Assembly (NCBI GenBank): GCA_016787265.1
Contig: JAEUVF010000003.1
Location: forward strand, 124,001 to 188,000
Origin: Flavipsychrobacter sp.
GTDB taxonomy: Bacteria; Bacteroidota; Bacteroidia; Chitinophagales; Chitinophagaceae
Length of the DNA: 64,000 nt
Direction: 5' to 3'
The notes under the pieces were generated by a model. The model saw only the letters and a list, made by a program, of their open reading frames with translations. It had not been told where the DNA came from and ran no database searches. Shown here piece after piece: positions 1-8,487 of this stretch. Position 1 is the stretch's first letter, and each line of letters opens with the position of its first letter. Position numbers and translations under genes: made by a program.

Positions 1-343
1 TTCGCAACCAGTCCAGTACCGGCATGAAATTGTAGGTTACTACTTTGATCCCTTCCGCAGCCAGGTTACGCAGACTTTCCTTGTAATTTTCGATATGGCG
101 ATGAAAATCGCCCGATTGGCGTTTGATATCATCGCTTACTGGCAGACTCTCTACAACCGTCCAGCTCATGCCCCCGGCCTCTATGAGTTGCTTACGTTCA
201 GCAATAGCCGAAACAGGCCATATTTCTCCTACGGGTATCTGGTGTAAAGCGGTAACAACGCCGGCACAGCCCGACTGACGGATGTCTGATAAACGAACTA
301 CGTCATTCGGACCATACCAGCGCATGGTTTGATGCATCAACAT
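1..343 (-). CDS. uxuA: Mannonate dehydratase UxuA, N-terminal part
   Basis: D-mannonate dehydratase converts D-mannonate to 2-keto-3-deoxygluconate in the glucuronate branch of hexuronate catabolism. About 114 residues are visible, starting [14 protein letters not shown] and including [10 protein letters not shown] and YNFMPVLDW, blocks I recognise from the UxuA family; the rest lies left of the window. ATG codons at 343, 337 and 325 are all possible starts. The gene begins 20 bp after the xylA stop on the same strand, so it is probably co-transcribed with xylB and xylA. Its presence fits the GH67 alpha-glucuronidase encoded on the other side of the regulator, which would release (methyl)glucuronate from xylan. 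Family assignment is firm; the C-terminal catalytic region cannot be checked. Confidence 0.93.
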   Translation of the reverse strand, partial: MLMHQTMRWYGPNDVVRLSDIRQSGCAGVVTALHQIPVGEIWPVSAIAERKQLIEAGGMSWTVVESLPVSDDIKRQSGDFHRHIENYKESLRNLAAEGIKVVTYNFMPVLDWLR

Positions 344-363
344 ATTGGTTTGGTTTGATGCCG

Positions 364-1692
364 CTAAATATACTGATTGATAATGTTTTCCAGCAATTCC
401 TGTTTGCCGCTCTTCACTGCCGGCTCTCCATTTTCGATGGCATAGGCCCTAAGGTCTTCCAGGGTCAGCTTGCCCGCCTCAAATTCTTTACCTTTTCCAG
501 CATCAAAGGAAGCATAACGATCTTTGCGGATTTTCTTGTAGGCTGATTTTTGCAACACTGCATCCGCAATCAGCAGTGCACGCGCAAACGTATCCATTCC
601 ACCGATGTGCGCATGGAAGATATCTTCCATATCGGTACTGTTTCTTCTGATTTTGGCGTCAAAATTGATACCACCTCCGCCGAATCCACCTGCTTCCAAA
701 ATAACCAGCATAGCTTCTGCCAGTTCATTCAGGTTATTGGGGAACTGGTCGGTATCCCATCCATTTTGATAATCCCCTCTGTTAGCATCGATACTACCCA
801 ACAATCCGGCATCGGCTGCCACCTGCAGTTCATGCGTGAAGGTATGTCCGGCCAGTGTAGCATGGTTCACCTCAATATTCAGACTGAAATCATTTAATAA
901 ATCGTGCTGACGCAGGAAACCAATCACGGTTTCGCAGTCATAATCGTACTGGTGTTTGCTGGGCTCACAGGGTTTGGGTTCGATAAAAAATTTACCCTTG
1001 AAGCCATTCCGGCGTGCATAGTCTTTTGCAGCATGCAGGAAGCGGGCCAGGTGTTCTTTCTCCCGTTTCATATCGGTATTGAGCAGACTCATATATCCCT
1101 CACGTCCACCCCAGAATACATAGTTCTGACCGCCCAGTGCAATAGTTGCATCCAGGGCTGCCTTCACTTGTGCGGCACCGTGAGCCAGCACATGGAAGTC
1201 AGGGTTGGTGGCGGCACCATTCATATAACGGCGACTACTGAACAGATTGGCCGTTCCCCACAACAATTGTACGCCACTTGCTTTTTGTTTTTCTTTCAGG
1301 TATTCGGTAAGCGCTTGTAACCGGCGATCATTTTCTGCTACGTCAGTTCCATAGTCTACCACATCCACATCATGGAAACAGTAGAAAGGAAGTCCGAGTT
1401 TTGTGAAGAATTCAAATGCTGCATCAGCTTTGTCTTTCGCGCGTTCGATCGCATCACCTTTTTCATTCCAGGGGAAAAGATGGGTAGCTTCACCAAAAGG
1501 ATCAGAACCGTTACCACAGAAGCTATGCCAGTAAGCGCCTGCAAAACGCAGGTGTTCCTGCATGGTTTTTCCTGCCACTACTTTATTGGCATCGTACCAG
1601 CGAAAAGCCATCGGATTGTCCGACTCTCTTCCTTCGTACTTGATTTCAGGCACGTCTTTAAAATACTCTTTTTGTCCAAGTGTAATTGCCAT
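364..1692 (-). CDS. xylA: Xylose isomerase
   Basis: Interconverts D-xylose and D-xylulose in the cytoplasm. The 442-residue product has the class II xylose isomerase length and blocks: FCFHD-like YCFHDVDV (active-site His), [16 protein letters not shown] (metal-binding Glu), [14 protein letters not shown] and SIDANRGD (metal ligands). The open frame extends 21 codons further upstream, but that part overlaps the xylB end and starts with an unlikely sequence; the ATG at 1692 gives [11 protein letters not shown], the expected N-terminus, and leaves 17 bp after the xylB stop. It lies in the middle of xylB-xylA-uxuA. Regulation is probably through the LacI-family operator upstream of xylB. Confidence 0.98.
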   Translation of the reverse strand: MAITLGQKEYFKDVPEIKYEGRESDNPMAFRWYDANKVVAGKTMQEHLRFAGAYWHSFCGNGSDPFGEATHLFPWNEKGDAIERAKDKADAAFEFFTKLGLPFYCFHDVDVVDYGTDVAENDRRLQALTEYLKEKQKASGVQLLWGTANLFSSRRYMNGAATNPDFHVLAHGAAQVKAALDATIALGGQNYVFWGGREGYMSLLNTDMKREKEHLARFLHAAKDYARRNGFKGKFFIEPKPCEPSKHQYDYDCETVIGFLRQHDLLNDFSLNIEVNHATLAGHTFTHELQVAADAGLLGSIDANRGDYQNGWDTDQFPNNLNELAEAMLVILEAGGFGGGGINFDAKIRRNSTDMEDIFHAHIGGMDTFARALLIADAVLQKSAYKKIRKDRYASFDAGKGKEFEAGKLTLEDLRAYAIENGEPAVKSGKQELLENIINQYI

Positions 1693-1709
1693 GGTTGCTT
1701 GTTGATTGA

Positions 1710-3200
1710 TTATAAATGTTGAGTGGCAAGCTGTTGATTCAACAGTGCTTTCCATTCCTGGTATATTGTTTCGTATGATTCCTGTTTTCCGGGCTCGATC
1801 CTGCCAATTGGTTTTCGTCGGCTACCAGCTTCACGGGCACTTGCATAATAACGGGCACCTATACCCGCTCCTATTGCTGCTCCGAAACTGCCATCACCCT
1901 CATAAAACTCAACGCTTACCTGATTGAGTGTAGCAAAGGCTTTTGTAAACACATCACTCAGGAAAAGATTCGCTTTGCCTGCGCGCACAACAGCAGGCTG
2001 AATACCATTTTCGCGCATGATATCCAATCCATATCGGAATGAACAGGCAATACCTTCCTGAACAGCTCTTACCAAATGTGCAGTAGTGTGCATATTAAAA
2101 TCGAGATAATGCATATGCCCGCCAACAATGCGATTGTTTAACATGCGCTCCGCCCCATTACCAAATGGTAACGCCCTTAATCCATTGGCACCAACATCCA
2201 CTCCTGCCGCCAATTCATTGAGTGTGGCATAACTTAACGTTGAACCGGCCATATTTTTAATCCATCGATTGAAGATGCCGGTTCCGTTAATACATAACAA
2301 AACACCAATGCGCCGTTGCTCCTCACTGTAATTCACATGAGCAAAGCTGTTGATCCGAGATTCCGGATCATAACTCAGCACATCACTCACTCCATATATT
2401 ACGCCAGAGGTTCCGGCGGTAGTGGCCACTTCACCGGGCTCCAGCACATTTAAAGAGAGTGCGTTATTGGGCTGATCTCCGGCTTTATAGGTTACAGGTA
2501 TTCCTGCTTTCAGTTGCAGTTGTTCGGCTACAGAAGGCATTAATTGCCCGTGAGAAGAAAAAAGCGGTCTTAGCTCTGGTATAGTATGGTTATCAAAACC
2601 ATAGGTGCTCATAACATCTACGGATAACCTATTTTCCTTAAAATCCCAGAACACACCTTCTGACAATGAAGAGGCAGTGGTAGTTGTTTCACCGGTCATT
2701 TTCATCGCGATGAAATCTCCGGGCAACAGCACCTGATCAATTTTTTCATAGATCGCGGGTTCATTTGCTTTTACCCATGCCAGCTTGGAAGCAGTGAAAT
2801 TACCGGGTGAGTTGAGCAGATGAGCAAGGCTACGGTCCGGACCAATTTGCTGAAATGCGTTTTCGCCGATGGCAATAGCCCTGCTATCACACCATATAAT
2901 GGAGTTGCGCAAAACCTGTTGGGCTTTATCTACCAGTACGAGTCCGTGCATTTGATACGCGACACCAATGGCTCCGATAGCTGATGGATCATACGCCTTG
3001 CTTGCATGGCATTTTAATATGGCGTGATGCACATGATCCCACCATAGGTCCGGAGACTGTTCAGCCCAGCCGGGCTGCACACTGATAATATCCGTTTCTG
3101 TTTCCGGATAACTGGCAGTGGCAAGAATCGATTGCGAATCGGCTTCTACAACAGAAACCTTTATGGAAGATGTACCCAGGTCGATGCCTACTAATAACAT
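1710..3200 (-). CDS. xylB: Xylulokinase
   Basis: FGGY-family kinase that phosphorylates D-xylulose to xylulose 5-phosphate, which enters the pentose phosphate pathway. The N-terminal phosphate-binding loop [11 protein letters not shown], the [10 protein letters not shown] block, the SEGVFWDF region and the C-terminal [10 protein letters not shown] and [14 protein letters not shown] segments fit xylulokinase. The chosen ATG at 3200 gives 496 residues starting [10 protein letters not shown]; the 24 extra codons of the longer frame lie in the leader. It is the first gene of the leftward operon. An inverted repeat and a candidate operator lie upstream at 3231-3262 and 3301-3314. Confidence 0.97.
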   Translation of the reverse strand: MLLVGIDLGTSSIKVSVVEADSQSILATASYPETETDIISVQPGWAEQSPDLWWDHVHHAILKCHASKAYDPSAIGAIGVAYQMHGLVLVDKAQQVLRNSIIWCDSRAIAIGENAFQQIGPDRSLAHLLNSPGNFTASKLAWVKANEPAIYEKIDQVLLPGDFIAMKMTGETTTTASSLSEGVFWDFKENRLSVDVMSTYGFDNHTIPELRPLFSSHGQLMPSVAEQLQLKAGIPVTYKAGDQPNNALSLNVLEPGEVATTAGTSGVIYGVSDVLSYDPESRINSFAHVNYSEEQRRIGVLLCINGTGIFNRWIKNMAGSTLSYATLNELAAGVDVGANGLRALPFGNGAERMLNNRIVGGHMHYLDFNMHTTAHLVRAVQEGIACSFRYGLDIMRENGIQPAVVRAGKANLFLSDVFTKAFATLNQVSVEFYEGDGSFGAAIGAGIGARYYASAREAGSRRKPIGRIEPGKQESYETIYQEWKALLNQQLATQHL

Positions 3201-3230
3201 GTTTTTTATTTGACAATGGATTGGAAAGAT

Positions 3231-3262
3231 ACTACAGCACAACTTAATAGCTATGCTGTAGT
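3231..3262. repeat. 9-bp inverted repeat in the xylB leader
   Basis: ACTACAGCA at 3231-3239 is matched perfectly by TGCTGTAGT at 3254-3262, with 14 bases between. It lies 31 bp upstream of the xylB ATG and just downstream of the promoter proposed at 3276-3305, so it would sit in the 5' leader of the xylB-xylA-uxuA transcript. It could be an RNA hairpin or a protein binding site distinct from the TGCAA-type operator. Only the symmetry is seen; the role is inferred. Confidence 0.5.
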
Positions 3263-3275
3263 GTCCGTTCATTGG

Positions 3276-3305
3276 CGAAAATAGGAGAATTTATAAAAAA
3301 TGCAA
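3276..3305 (-). promoter_or_regulatory. Candidate promoter of xylB-xylA-uxuA
   Basis: Read on the minus strand, TTG inside the operator palindrome (3303-3305) is followed after 19 bases by TATTTTCG (3276-3283), one mismatch from the Bacteroidota -7 consensus TANNTTTG at the standard spacing from a -33 TTG. A start near 3270 would give a leader of about 70 bases. The -33 overlap with the palindrome at 3301-3314 would let a repressor exclude RNA polymerase. This is inference from spacing and consensus. Confidence 0.4.
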
Positions 3306-3314
3306 CTGATTGCA
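3301..3314. promoter_or_regulatory. Candidate LacI-family operator, copy 1
   Basis: TGCAACTGATTGCA, a perfect TGCAA-N4-TTGCA inverted repeat. It resembles the general LacI-family operator form TGCAANCGNTTGCA, with TG in place of the central CG. A near-identical 14-mer occurs 87 bp away, just before the LacI-family gene. It overlaps the proposed -33 element of the leftward xyl operon. Confidence 0.6.
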
Positions 3315-3400
3315 TAAAATTATTACTAAAAGCAATATTTTTGGAGGAAAATAGAAGACAATTATTAGGTATAAAGGCATTATTTCCGGTAAAATGCAAG

Positions 3401-3414
3401 AGCAACAGATTGCA
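3401..3414. promoter_or_regulatory. Candidate LacI-family operator, copy 2
   Basis: AGCAACAGATTGCA differs from copy 1 at two positions and keeps the GCAA-N4-TTGC symmetry. It ends 2 bp before the regulator's ATG, a position suited to autoregulation of the rightward operon. Shared spacing and sequence of the two copies in the divergent region are the main support. Confidence 0.55.
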
Positions 3415-3416
3415 AA

Positions 3417-4451
3417 ATGAAGACCAAAAAGGAAGTTACCATATATGATATAGCCCAGCAACTGGACATTTCCACTGCTACAGTCAGCCGAGCCTTACAA
3501 AACAACCCGGTTATCAATAAAAATACCCGGAGGAAAATTCAGGAAGCCGCGCGGGAACTTGGTTACAGGCAAAACACCTTCGCCAGTAACCTGCGCAAAC
3601 AAAAGACCAATACCATCGGTATCATTGTTCATGAACTTAACAGTAACTTCATCACATCCGTGTTGGCCGGCATTGAGAAAGTTACGGCTGACGCGGGTTA
3701 CGACCTCCTGATCGCCCACTCATCCGAATCTTTTAAAAAAGAAACTGCCAACGTGCTTAACCTGTTTCATAAAAGAGTAGACGGACTTATTGCTTCCCTC
3801 GCTTTTGACACCAGGGGACTGGATCATTTTCAATCATTTTTTGATAAAAATATACCAGTAATTTTCTTCGATCGGGTGGAGGAAAAGGCGGATAACACCA
3901 AAGTAATCATCGACAACTTCAAGGCCGGGTACCAGGCAACCAAACACCTGATTGAGCAGGGATGCAAACGGATTGTAATAGTAACAGCCAGCCTTAGCCG
4001 AAACGTTTATGCCGAGCGTTTGCGTGGTTATAAGGAAGCACTAAGAGAGCACCAGATCAAATTCGATGAAAACCTGGTACTGATCAAAGACCTCAGTGAA
4101 AAATGCGGTCGTGAAGCGGCCCTCCAGATTCTCCAAATGAAACCCAGGCCAGACGCAGCTTTTATCACGAATGATTTTTCCGCAGCAGTCTGCATGCAAA
4201 CCCTCAAAGAAAAAGGTATCCGGATTCCGCAGGATATTGCCATTGTTGGATTTAACAACGATGCCATCTGCAAAATCATTGAACCACAATTAACCACCAT
4301 TAATTATCCGGGTATGGATATTGGCGAAATGGCCGCCCGTAACATGATTGCGCACCTTAAAGGCGATACAGATATCCGGCAAACCAATACCATCAATGCC
4401 AAATCCGAACTCATTATTCGCAAATCCTCCCTTAAAAAAGGAAAAAAATAA
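3417..4451 (+). CDS. LacI-family transcriptional regulator of the xylan locus
   Basis: 344 residues. The N-terminal helix-turn-helix is clear (VTIYDIAQQLDISTATVSRAL, residues about 8-28), followed by the hinge and a periplasmic-binding-protein-like effector domain (TIGIIVHELNSNFITSVLAGIE, GFNNDAIC, QPQLTTINYPG-like EPQLTTINYPG). LacI proteins usually repress until a sugar ligand binds. It is the first gene of the rightward xylan operon and is divergent from xylB, so it probably controls both units through the two palindromes at 3301-3314 and 3401-3414. The effector is likely xylose, xylobiose or an aldouronate, but the sequence does not say which. Confidence 0.95.
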   Translation: MKTKKEVTIYDIAQQLDISTATVSRALQNNPVINKNTRRKIQEAARELGYRQNTFASNLRKQKTNTIGIIVHELNSNFITSVLAGIEKVTADAGYDLLIAHSSESFKKETANVLNLFHKRVDGLIASLAFDTRGLDHFQSFFDKNIPVIFFDRVEEKADNTKVIIDNFKAGYQATKHLIEQGCKRIVIVTASLSRNVYAERLRGYKEALREHQIKFDENLVLIKDLSEKCGREAALQILQMKPRPDAAFITNDFSAAVCMQTLKEKGIRIPQDIAIVGFNNDAICKIIEPQLTTINYPGMDIGEMAARNMIAHLKGDTDIRQTNTINAKSELIIRKSSLKKGKK

Positions 4452-4462
4452 CGATCACTGCC

Positions 4463-6559
4463 ATGAAAGTAAATTTGCTTGCCCTGTTTTTATTGTTGTT
4501 TTCTCTCGCACAGGCGGAAGATGGCTACAGACTTTGGTTACGCTATGATCAATTGAAAAATGCATCCCTGCGAACCGGTTATGAGACCCGGCTTGCTACC
4601 ATTTCCCTGCCTGGTAACTCCCCCACTTTACAGGTTGCCCGCAAAGAATTGCAAATGGCCCTTAGTGGATTAATGGGGAAAACGGTTCGCATTCCTGAAA
4701 CCCGAAATCCACTGGCCACCTTGCAAATAGAAATATCCTCAGGCAGGGTTAGTGCAACAGAATTAGCCTCGCTTGGTGAGGAAGGATTTCTGATTCGGTC
4801 AACCGGTGGGAGAAGCCCGCTGCTGATCACTGCCAATTCAGAAGTTGGCTTGCTCTATGGAGTGTTTCACTTTATCCGCCTGCTGCAGACGGAACAATCA
4901 ATCGATAGGCTGAATATCATAGAAGTACCGCAACTACCATTGCGTATGCTCAATCACTGGGATAACCTGGATCGTACTGTAGAGCGTGGTTATGCCGGAT
5001 TTTCCATCTGGAACTGGCATACCCTGCCAACCTATATGGATCAGCGTTATATTGACTATGCCCGGGCCAATGCTTCGATAGGCATCAATGCGGTATCGAT
5101 CACCAATGTAAATGCAAACGCCACCATCCTTACCCAGCCCTTTTTGCAGAAGGTAAAAGCATTGGCAGACTTGTTTCGTGCCTATGGTATCAAAGTATAC
5201 CTGACGGCAAGATTCAGTGCACCGGTTGAGATAGGCGGACTAAAAACCGCTGATCCTCTTGACCCGGCTGTACAACAATGGTGGAATGATAAAGCACGTG
5301 AGATTTATGACGTCATACCTGATTTTGGTGGTTTCCTGGTAAAGGCTAACAGTGAGGGACAACCGGGCCCCCAGGATTACAAACGCACCCATGCCGATGG
5401 TGCCAATATGCTGGCGGATGCTGTTGCTCCCTTCAAAGGAAATGTGATCTGGAGAGCTTTTGTTTATAGTGCAGAAGTACCCGACGACCGGCATAAACAA
5501 GCGTATACAGAATTCCTGCCATTGGATGGAAAATTTCGATCTAATGTACTCGTTCAGGTGAAAAACGGGGCAATTGATTTTATGCCCCGTGAACCATTCC
5601 ATCCCTTATTTGGCGCACTTCCAAAAACGCCGGTAATGATGGAATTTCAGATAACACAGGAATATCTCGGGCAGGGCACTCACCTGGTTTATCTCGCTCC
5701 CTTATTCAAGGAATGCCTGGAAAGTGATACCTACCAAAAAGGAAAGGGAACAACAGTAGCATCTACATTGAACGGAATGGCTGGCGTATCCAATATTGGA
5801 ACAGATATCAACTGGACCGGCCATTTATTCGGGCAGGCAAACTGGTATGCATTGGGCAGACTGGCCTGGAATCACGAACTAAGTTCTGAAGACATTGCTA
5901 AAGAATGGATTCGTATGAGTTTTTCAACTGATCCTTCACTGGTGTCAGACCTCACCCAAATGATGCTTGCGTCAAGGGAGATCCTGGTGAATTATATGAA
6001 TCCTATCGGTCTGCACCATATCATGGCTACCGGGCATCATTACGGGCCTGGCCCCTGGGTGGCAGATCTGAATCGCCCCGAATGGAATCCAACTTATTAC
6101 CACCGCGCCGACAGCTTCGGTATTGGTTTCAATAGAACTGCAACCGGCTCAGATGCACTTTCACAATACCATCCCGATGCAGCTAAAAAATGGAGTGATC
6201 CTGCAACCTGTCCGGATAAAGACCTGCTCTGGTTTCATCACCTGCCCTGGAATTACACCATGAAAAGCGGCCGGACTTTATGGAATGAACTCTGCTATCG
6301 CTACAACCTGGGTGTAGACAGTGTTGGCTGGATGCAAACGGTCTGGAATCGACAGCAATCCAAACTCGATGCACAACGATTTGAACAGGTAAAGATGTTG
6401 CTAACTATTCAGCAAGAAGAGGCAAAATGGTGGCGGGATGCCTGCCTCCTTTATTTCCAAACCTTTTCCAGGTTACCGATACCAGCACCATACGAACAAC
6501 CGGCGAAGAGCCTGGACTATTATAAATCCCTGCAGTTTCCCTATGCGCCGGGACATTAA
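4463..6559 (+). CDS. GH67 alpha-glucuronidase
   Basis: Removes 4-O-methyl-glucuronic acid from the non-reducing end of aldouronates made from glucuronoxylan. The 698-residue product starts with a signal peptide (MKVNLLALFLLLFSLAQA), so it acts in the periplasm or outside. Three GH67 active-site blocks are visible: KANSEGQPGP with the expected acid Glu298, GAIDFMP with Asp372 and MMEFQITQEY with Glu394; these correspond to the Glu292/Asp365/Glu393 triad known from Cellvibrio. Full length for the family. It starts 11 bp after the regulator gene, and a SDR gene follows 16 bp downstream. The released glucuronate would be handled by uxuA and the partner reductase. Confidence 0.96.
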   Translation: MKVNLLALFLLLFSLAQAEDGYRLWLRYDQLKNASLRTGYETRLATISLPGNSPTLQVARKELQMALSGLMGKTVRIPETRNPLATLQIEISSGRVSATELASLGEEGFLIRSTGGRSPLLITANSEVGLLYGVFHFIRLLQTEQSIDRLNIIEVPQLPLRMLNHWDNLDRTVERGYAGFSIWNWHTLPTYMDQRYIDYARANASIGINAVSITNVNANATILTQPFLQKVKALADLFRAYGIKVYLTARFSAPVEIGGLKTADPLDPAVQQWWNDKAREIYDVIPDFGGFLVKANSEGQPGPQDYKRTHADGANMLADAVAPFKGNVIWRAFVYSAEVPDDRHKQAYTEFLPLDGKFRSNVLVQVKNGAIDFMPREPFHPLFGALPKTPVMMEFQITQEYLGQGTHLVYLAPLFKECLESDTYQKGKGTTVASTLNGMAGVSNIGTDINWTGHLFGQANWYALGRLAWNHELSSEDIAKEWIRMSFSTDPSLVSDLTQMMLASREILVNYMNPIGLHHIMATGHHYGPGPWVADLNRPEWNPTYYHRADSFGIGFNRTATGSDALSQYHPDAAKKWSDPATCPDKDLLWFHHLPWNYTMKSGRTLWNELCYRYNLGVDSVGWMQTVWNRQQSKLDAQRFEQVKMLLTIQQEEAKWWRDACLLYFQTFSRLPIPAPYEQPAKSLDYYKSLQFPYAPGH

Positions 6560-6575
6560 AGCAAGACCCATTACC

Positions 6576-7322
6576 ATGCAAACAGAGAAGAAAACAGCGA
6601 TTGTAACAGGTGGAGGATCCGGACTTGGATTCGCGATCGCGAAAGCCTTTACCCAAAATGGAATCACCACCATTATTGCCGGACGAGACCAGGCGAAACT
6701 CAAAAAAGCGCAGGAACAATTAGGTTCACTTTGTTTTTTTGAGGTGTTGGATATTACTGATTACAAGGCGATACCAGCCTTTGTAGAGGAAATCGAATCC
6801 ACACACGGACCGATTGATATTCTCGTAAACAATGCCGGTATCAACCAGAAAAAAGAGTTTACGGAAGTAAGCGATATCGAATTTACCAACATGCTGAATA
6901 CGAATGTAACAGCAGTTTTTGTGTTGAGCAGAGAGGTGGTAAAAAAGATGCTTACACGAAAAAAAGGGTCCATCCTCAACATCAGTTCCATGGCAGCACA
7001 GTATGGTCTCCCCAAAGTGATTGCCTATACCGCCAGTAAAACCGCCATTGAAGGAATGACCCGTGCTATGGCAGTTGAACTATCGCCAATGGGTATACGC
7101 GTAAATGCTATAGCACCCGGATTTATTTACAGTGATATGACCGCAAAAGCCCTGGATTCTGATCCGGAACGTAAGGCAAGAGTAATGGCCCGCACCCCAA
7201 TGGGCCATATGGGAAAACCGGAAGACATCGGCGCTGCTGCCCTGTATTTATCAGGTGAGGATGCCCGTTATATAACCGGAGTAGTGCTGCCTGTAGATGG
7301 AGGAAACAGTATCAGTTATTAA
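6576..7322 (+). CDS. Short-chain dehydrogenase, possible D-mannonate oxidoreductase
   Basis: 248-residue classical SDR with the NAD(P) motif TGGGSGLG near the N-terminus, NNAG, an SS-Y-K active site (ISSMAAQYGLPKVIAYTASK, with YTASK) and the C-terminal VDGG block. The upstream extension of the open frame overlaps the GH67 end and is not SDR-like; ATG 6576 gives MQTEKKTAIVTGG. It is typical of FabG/gluconate 5-dehydrogenase-like enzymes whose substrate cannot be read from sequence. Because uxuA is nearby and glucuronate needs a fructuronate reductase before UxuA, and because some bacteria (for example Bacillus UxuB/YjmF) use an SDR for that step, a fructuronate reductase role is a reasonable inference. 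Confidence 0.93.
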   Translation: MQTEKKTAIVTGGGSGLGFAIAKAFTQNGITTIIAGRDQAKLKKAQEQLGSLCFFEVLDITDYKAIPAFVEEIESTHGPIDILVNNAGINQKKEFTEVSDIEFTNMLNTNVTAVFVLSREVVKKMLTRKKGSILNISSMAAQYGLPKVIAYTASKTAIEGMTRAMAVELSPMGIRVNAIAPGFIYSDMTAKALDSDPERKARVMARTPMGHMGKPEDIGAAALYLSGEDARYITGVVLPVDGGNSISY

Positions 7323-7365
7323 TAGACTGCCATCTTCTCAACTACTAATTGCCAAATAAAAAATC

Positions 7366-8478
7366 ATGAAAAAATTCTTACTGAACAGCACAACAGCAGC
7401 GTTTGTAGTTCTGGGAATCGCCGGCTGTGGCACACAGAAATCCAATGCAGAGGCTGAACAAGGATTAAAAGACGCCTATCGGTCCGACTTCCTGATTGGT
7501 GCTGCATTGAACAAACCTCAGATTGAAGAAACTGATGCCAAAAGCAACGCTTTGATCCTCCGGCAGTTCAATGCATTGACACCTGAAAATTGTATGAAAG
7601 CAGAAAACATTCACCCGGAATGGGATCGCTACGATTTTGAGCTGGCTGATAAGTTAGTGGCCTACAGTCAAAAAAACAACCTGCAACTGAATGGTCACAC
7701 TCTGATCTGGCATAGCCAGTTGCCTGCATTTGCGAATCAGATTCAGAACCTGGATTCTTTTAAAACATTTTTTGAAAACCATATCAATACAGTGGCATCC
7801 CGATACAGTGGCAAAATCTTCTCCTGGGATGTGGTGAATGAAGCGCTCAATGAAGATGGCACACTGCGCAATTCCATCTTCCTTCAAAAACTGGGACCGG
7901 ATTACATCACAGAAGCATTTCGTTTGGCAGCAAAAGCTTCACCAAATACAGAATTGTATTACAACGATTACAACAACGAGCAACCTCAGAAAAGAGCTGG
8001 CTGTATCGAACTGGTTAAAAAAGTGCAGGCCGCCGGTGTACGTATTGATGGAGTTGGCATCCAGGGACACTGGCATCTGGGCAAAGTACCGTTTAAAGAA
8101 ATTGAAGAAAGTATTCTCGCCTATCATGAACTGGGTTTAAAAATAATGATCACCGAACTTGACATTGAAGTATTACCACGTAATTTCCAGGGAGCTGATG
8201 TGGCACAGCAAATGGCAAGTGATCCAACCCTGAATCCTTATGCCCAGGGAATTCCCGACAGCATATTACAACAACAGGCAAGCGATTATGAAAACCTGTT
8301 CAAACTTTTCCTGAAGCATAAAGACAAAATCACCCGTGTAACATTTTGGGGAGTGGACGATGGCCAAAGCTGGCTCAATGGCTGGCCGGTCCCTGGCAGA
8401 ACCAATTACCCCCTGCTCTTCGATCGCCAGTTAGAACCTAAAGCCGCTTATCACAAACTGATGGGCTTGAAACAATAA
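7366..8478 (+). CDS. GH10 endo-beta-1,4-xylanase, lipoprotein
   Basis: Cuts internal beta-1,4 bonds of xylan. 370 residues; the signal sequence ends in a lipobox (LGIAGC), so the enzyme is predicted to be lipid-anchored, likely at the outer membrane or cell surface. GH10 hallmarks are present: NGHTLIWHSQLP, WDVVNEAL with acid/base Glu159, and ITELDIEVLP with nucleophile Glu264, then FWGVDDGQSWLN. One catalytic domain, no visible carbohydrate-binding module. It lies between the SDR (43 bp upstream) and the symporter (9 bp downstream) in the same operon. Confidence 0.97.
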   Translation: MKKFLLNSTTAAFVVLGIAGCGTQKSNAEAEQGLKDAYRSDFLIGAALNKPQIEETDAKSNALILRQFNALTPENCMKAENIHPEWDRYDFELADKLVAYSQKNNLQLNGHTLIWHSQLPAFANQIQNLDSFKTFFENHINTVASRYSGKIFSWDVVNEALNEDGTLRNSIFLQKLGPDYITEAFRLAAKASPNTELYYNDYNNEQPQKRAGCIELVKKVQAAGVRIDGVGIQGHWHLGKVPFKEIEESILAYHELGLKIMITELDIEVLPRNFQGADVAQQMASDPTLNPYAQGIPDSILQQQASDYENLFKLFLKHKDKITRVTFWGVDDGQSWLNGWPVPGRTNYPLLFDRQLEPKAAYHKLMGLKQ

Positions 8479-8487
8479 ATCCCGCTC

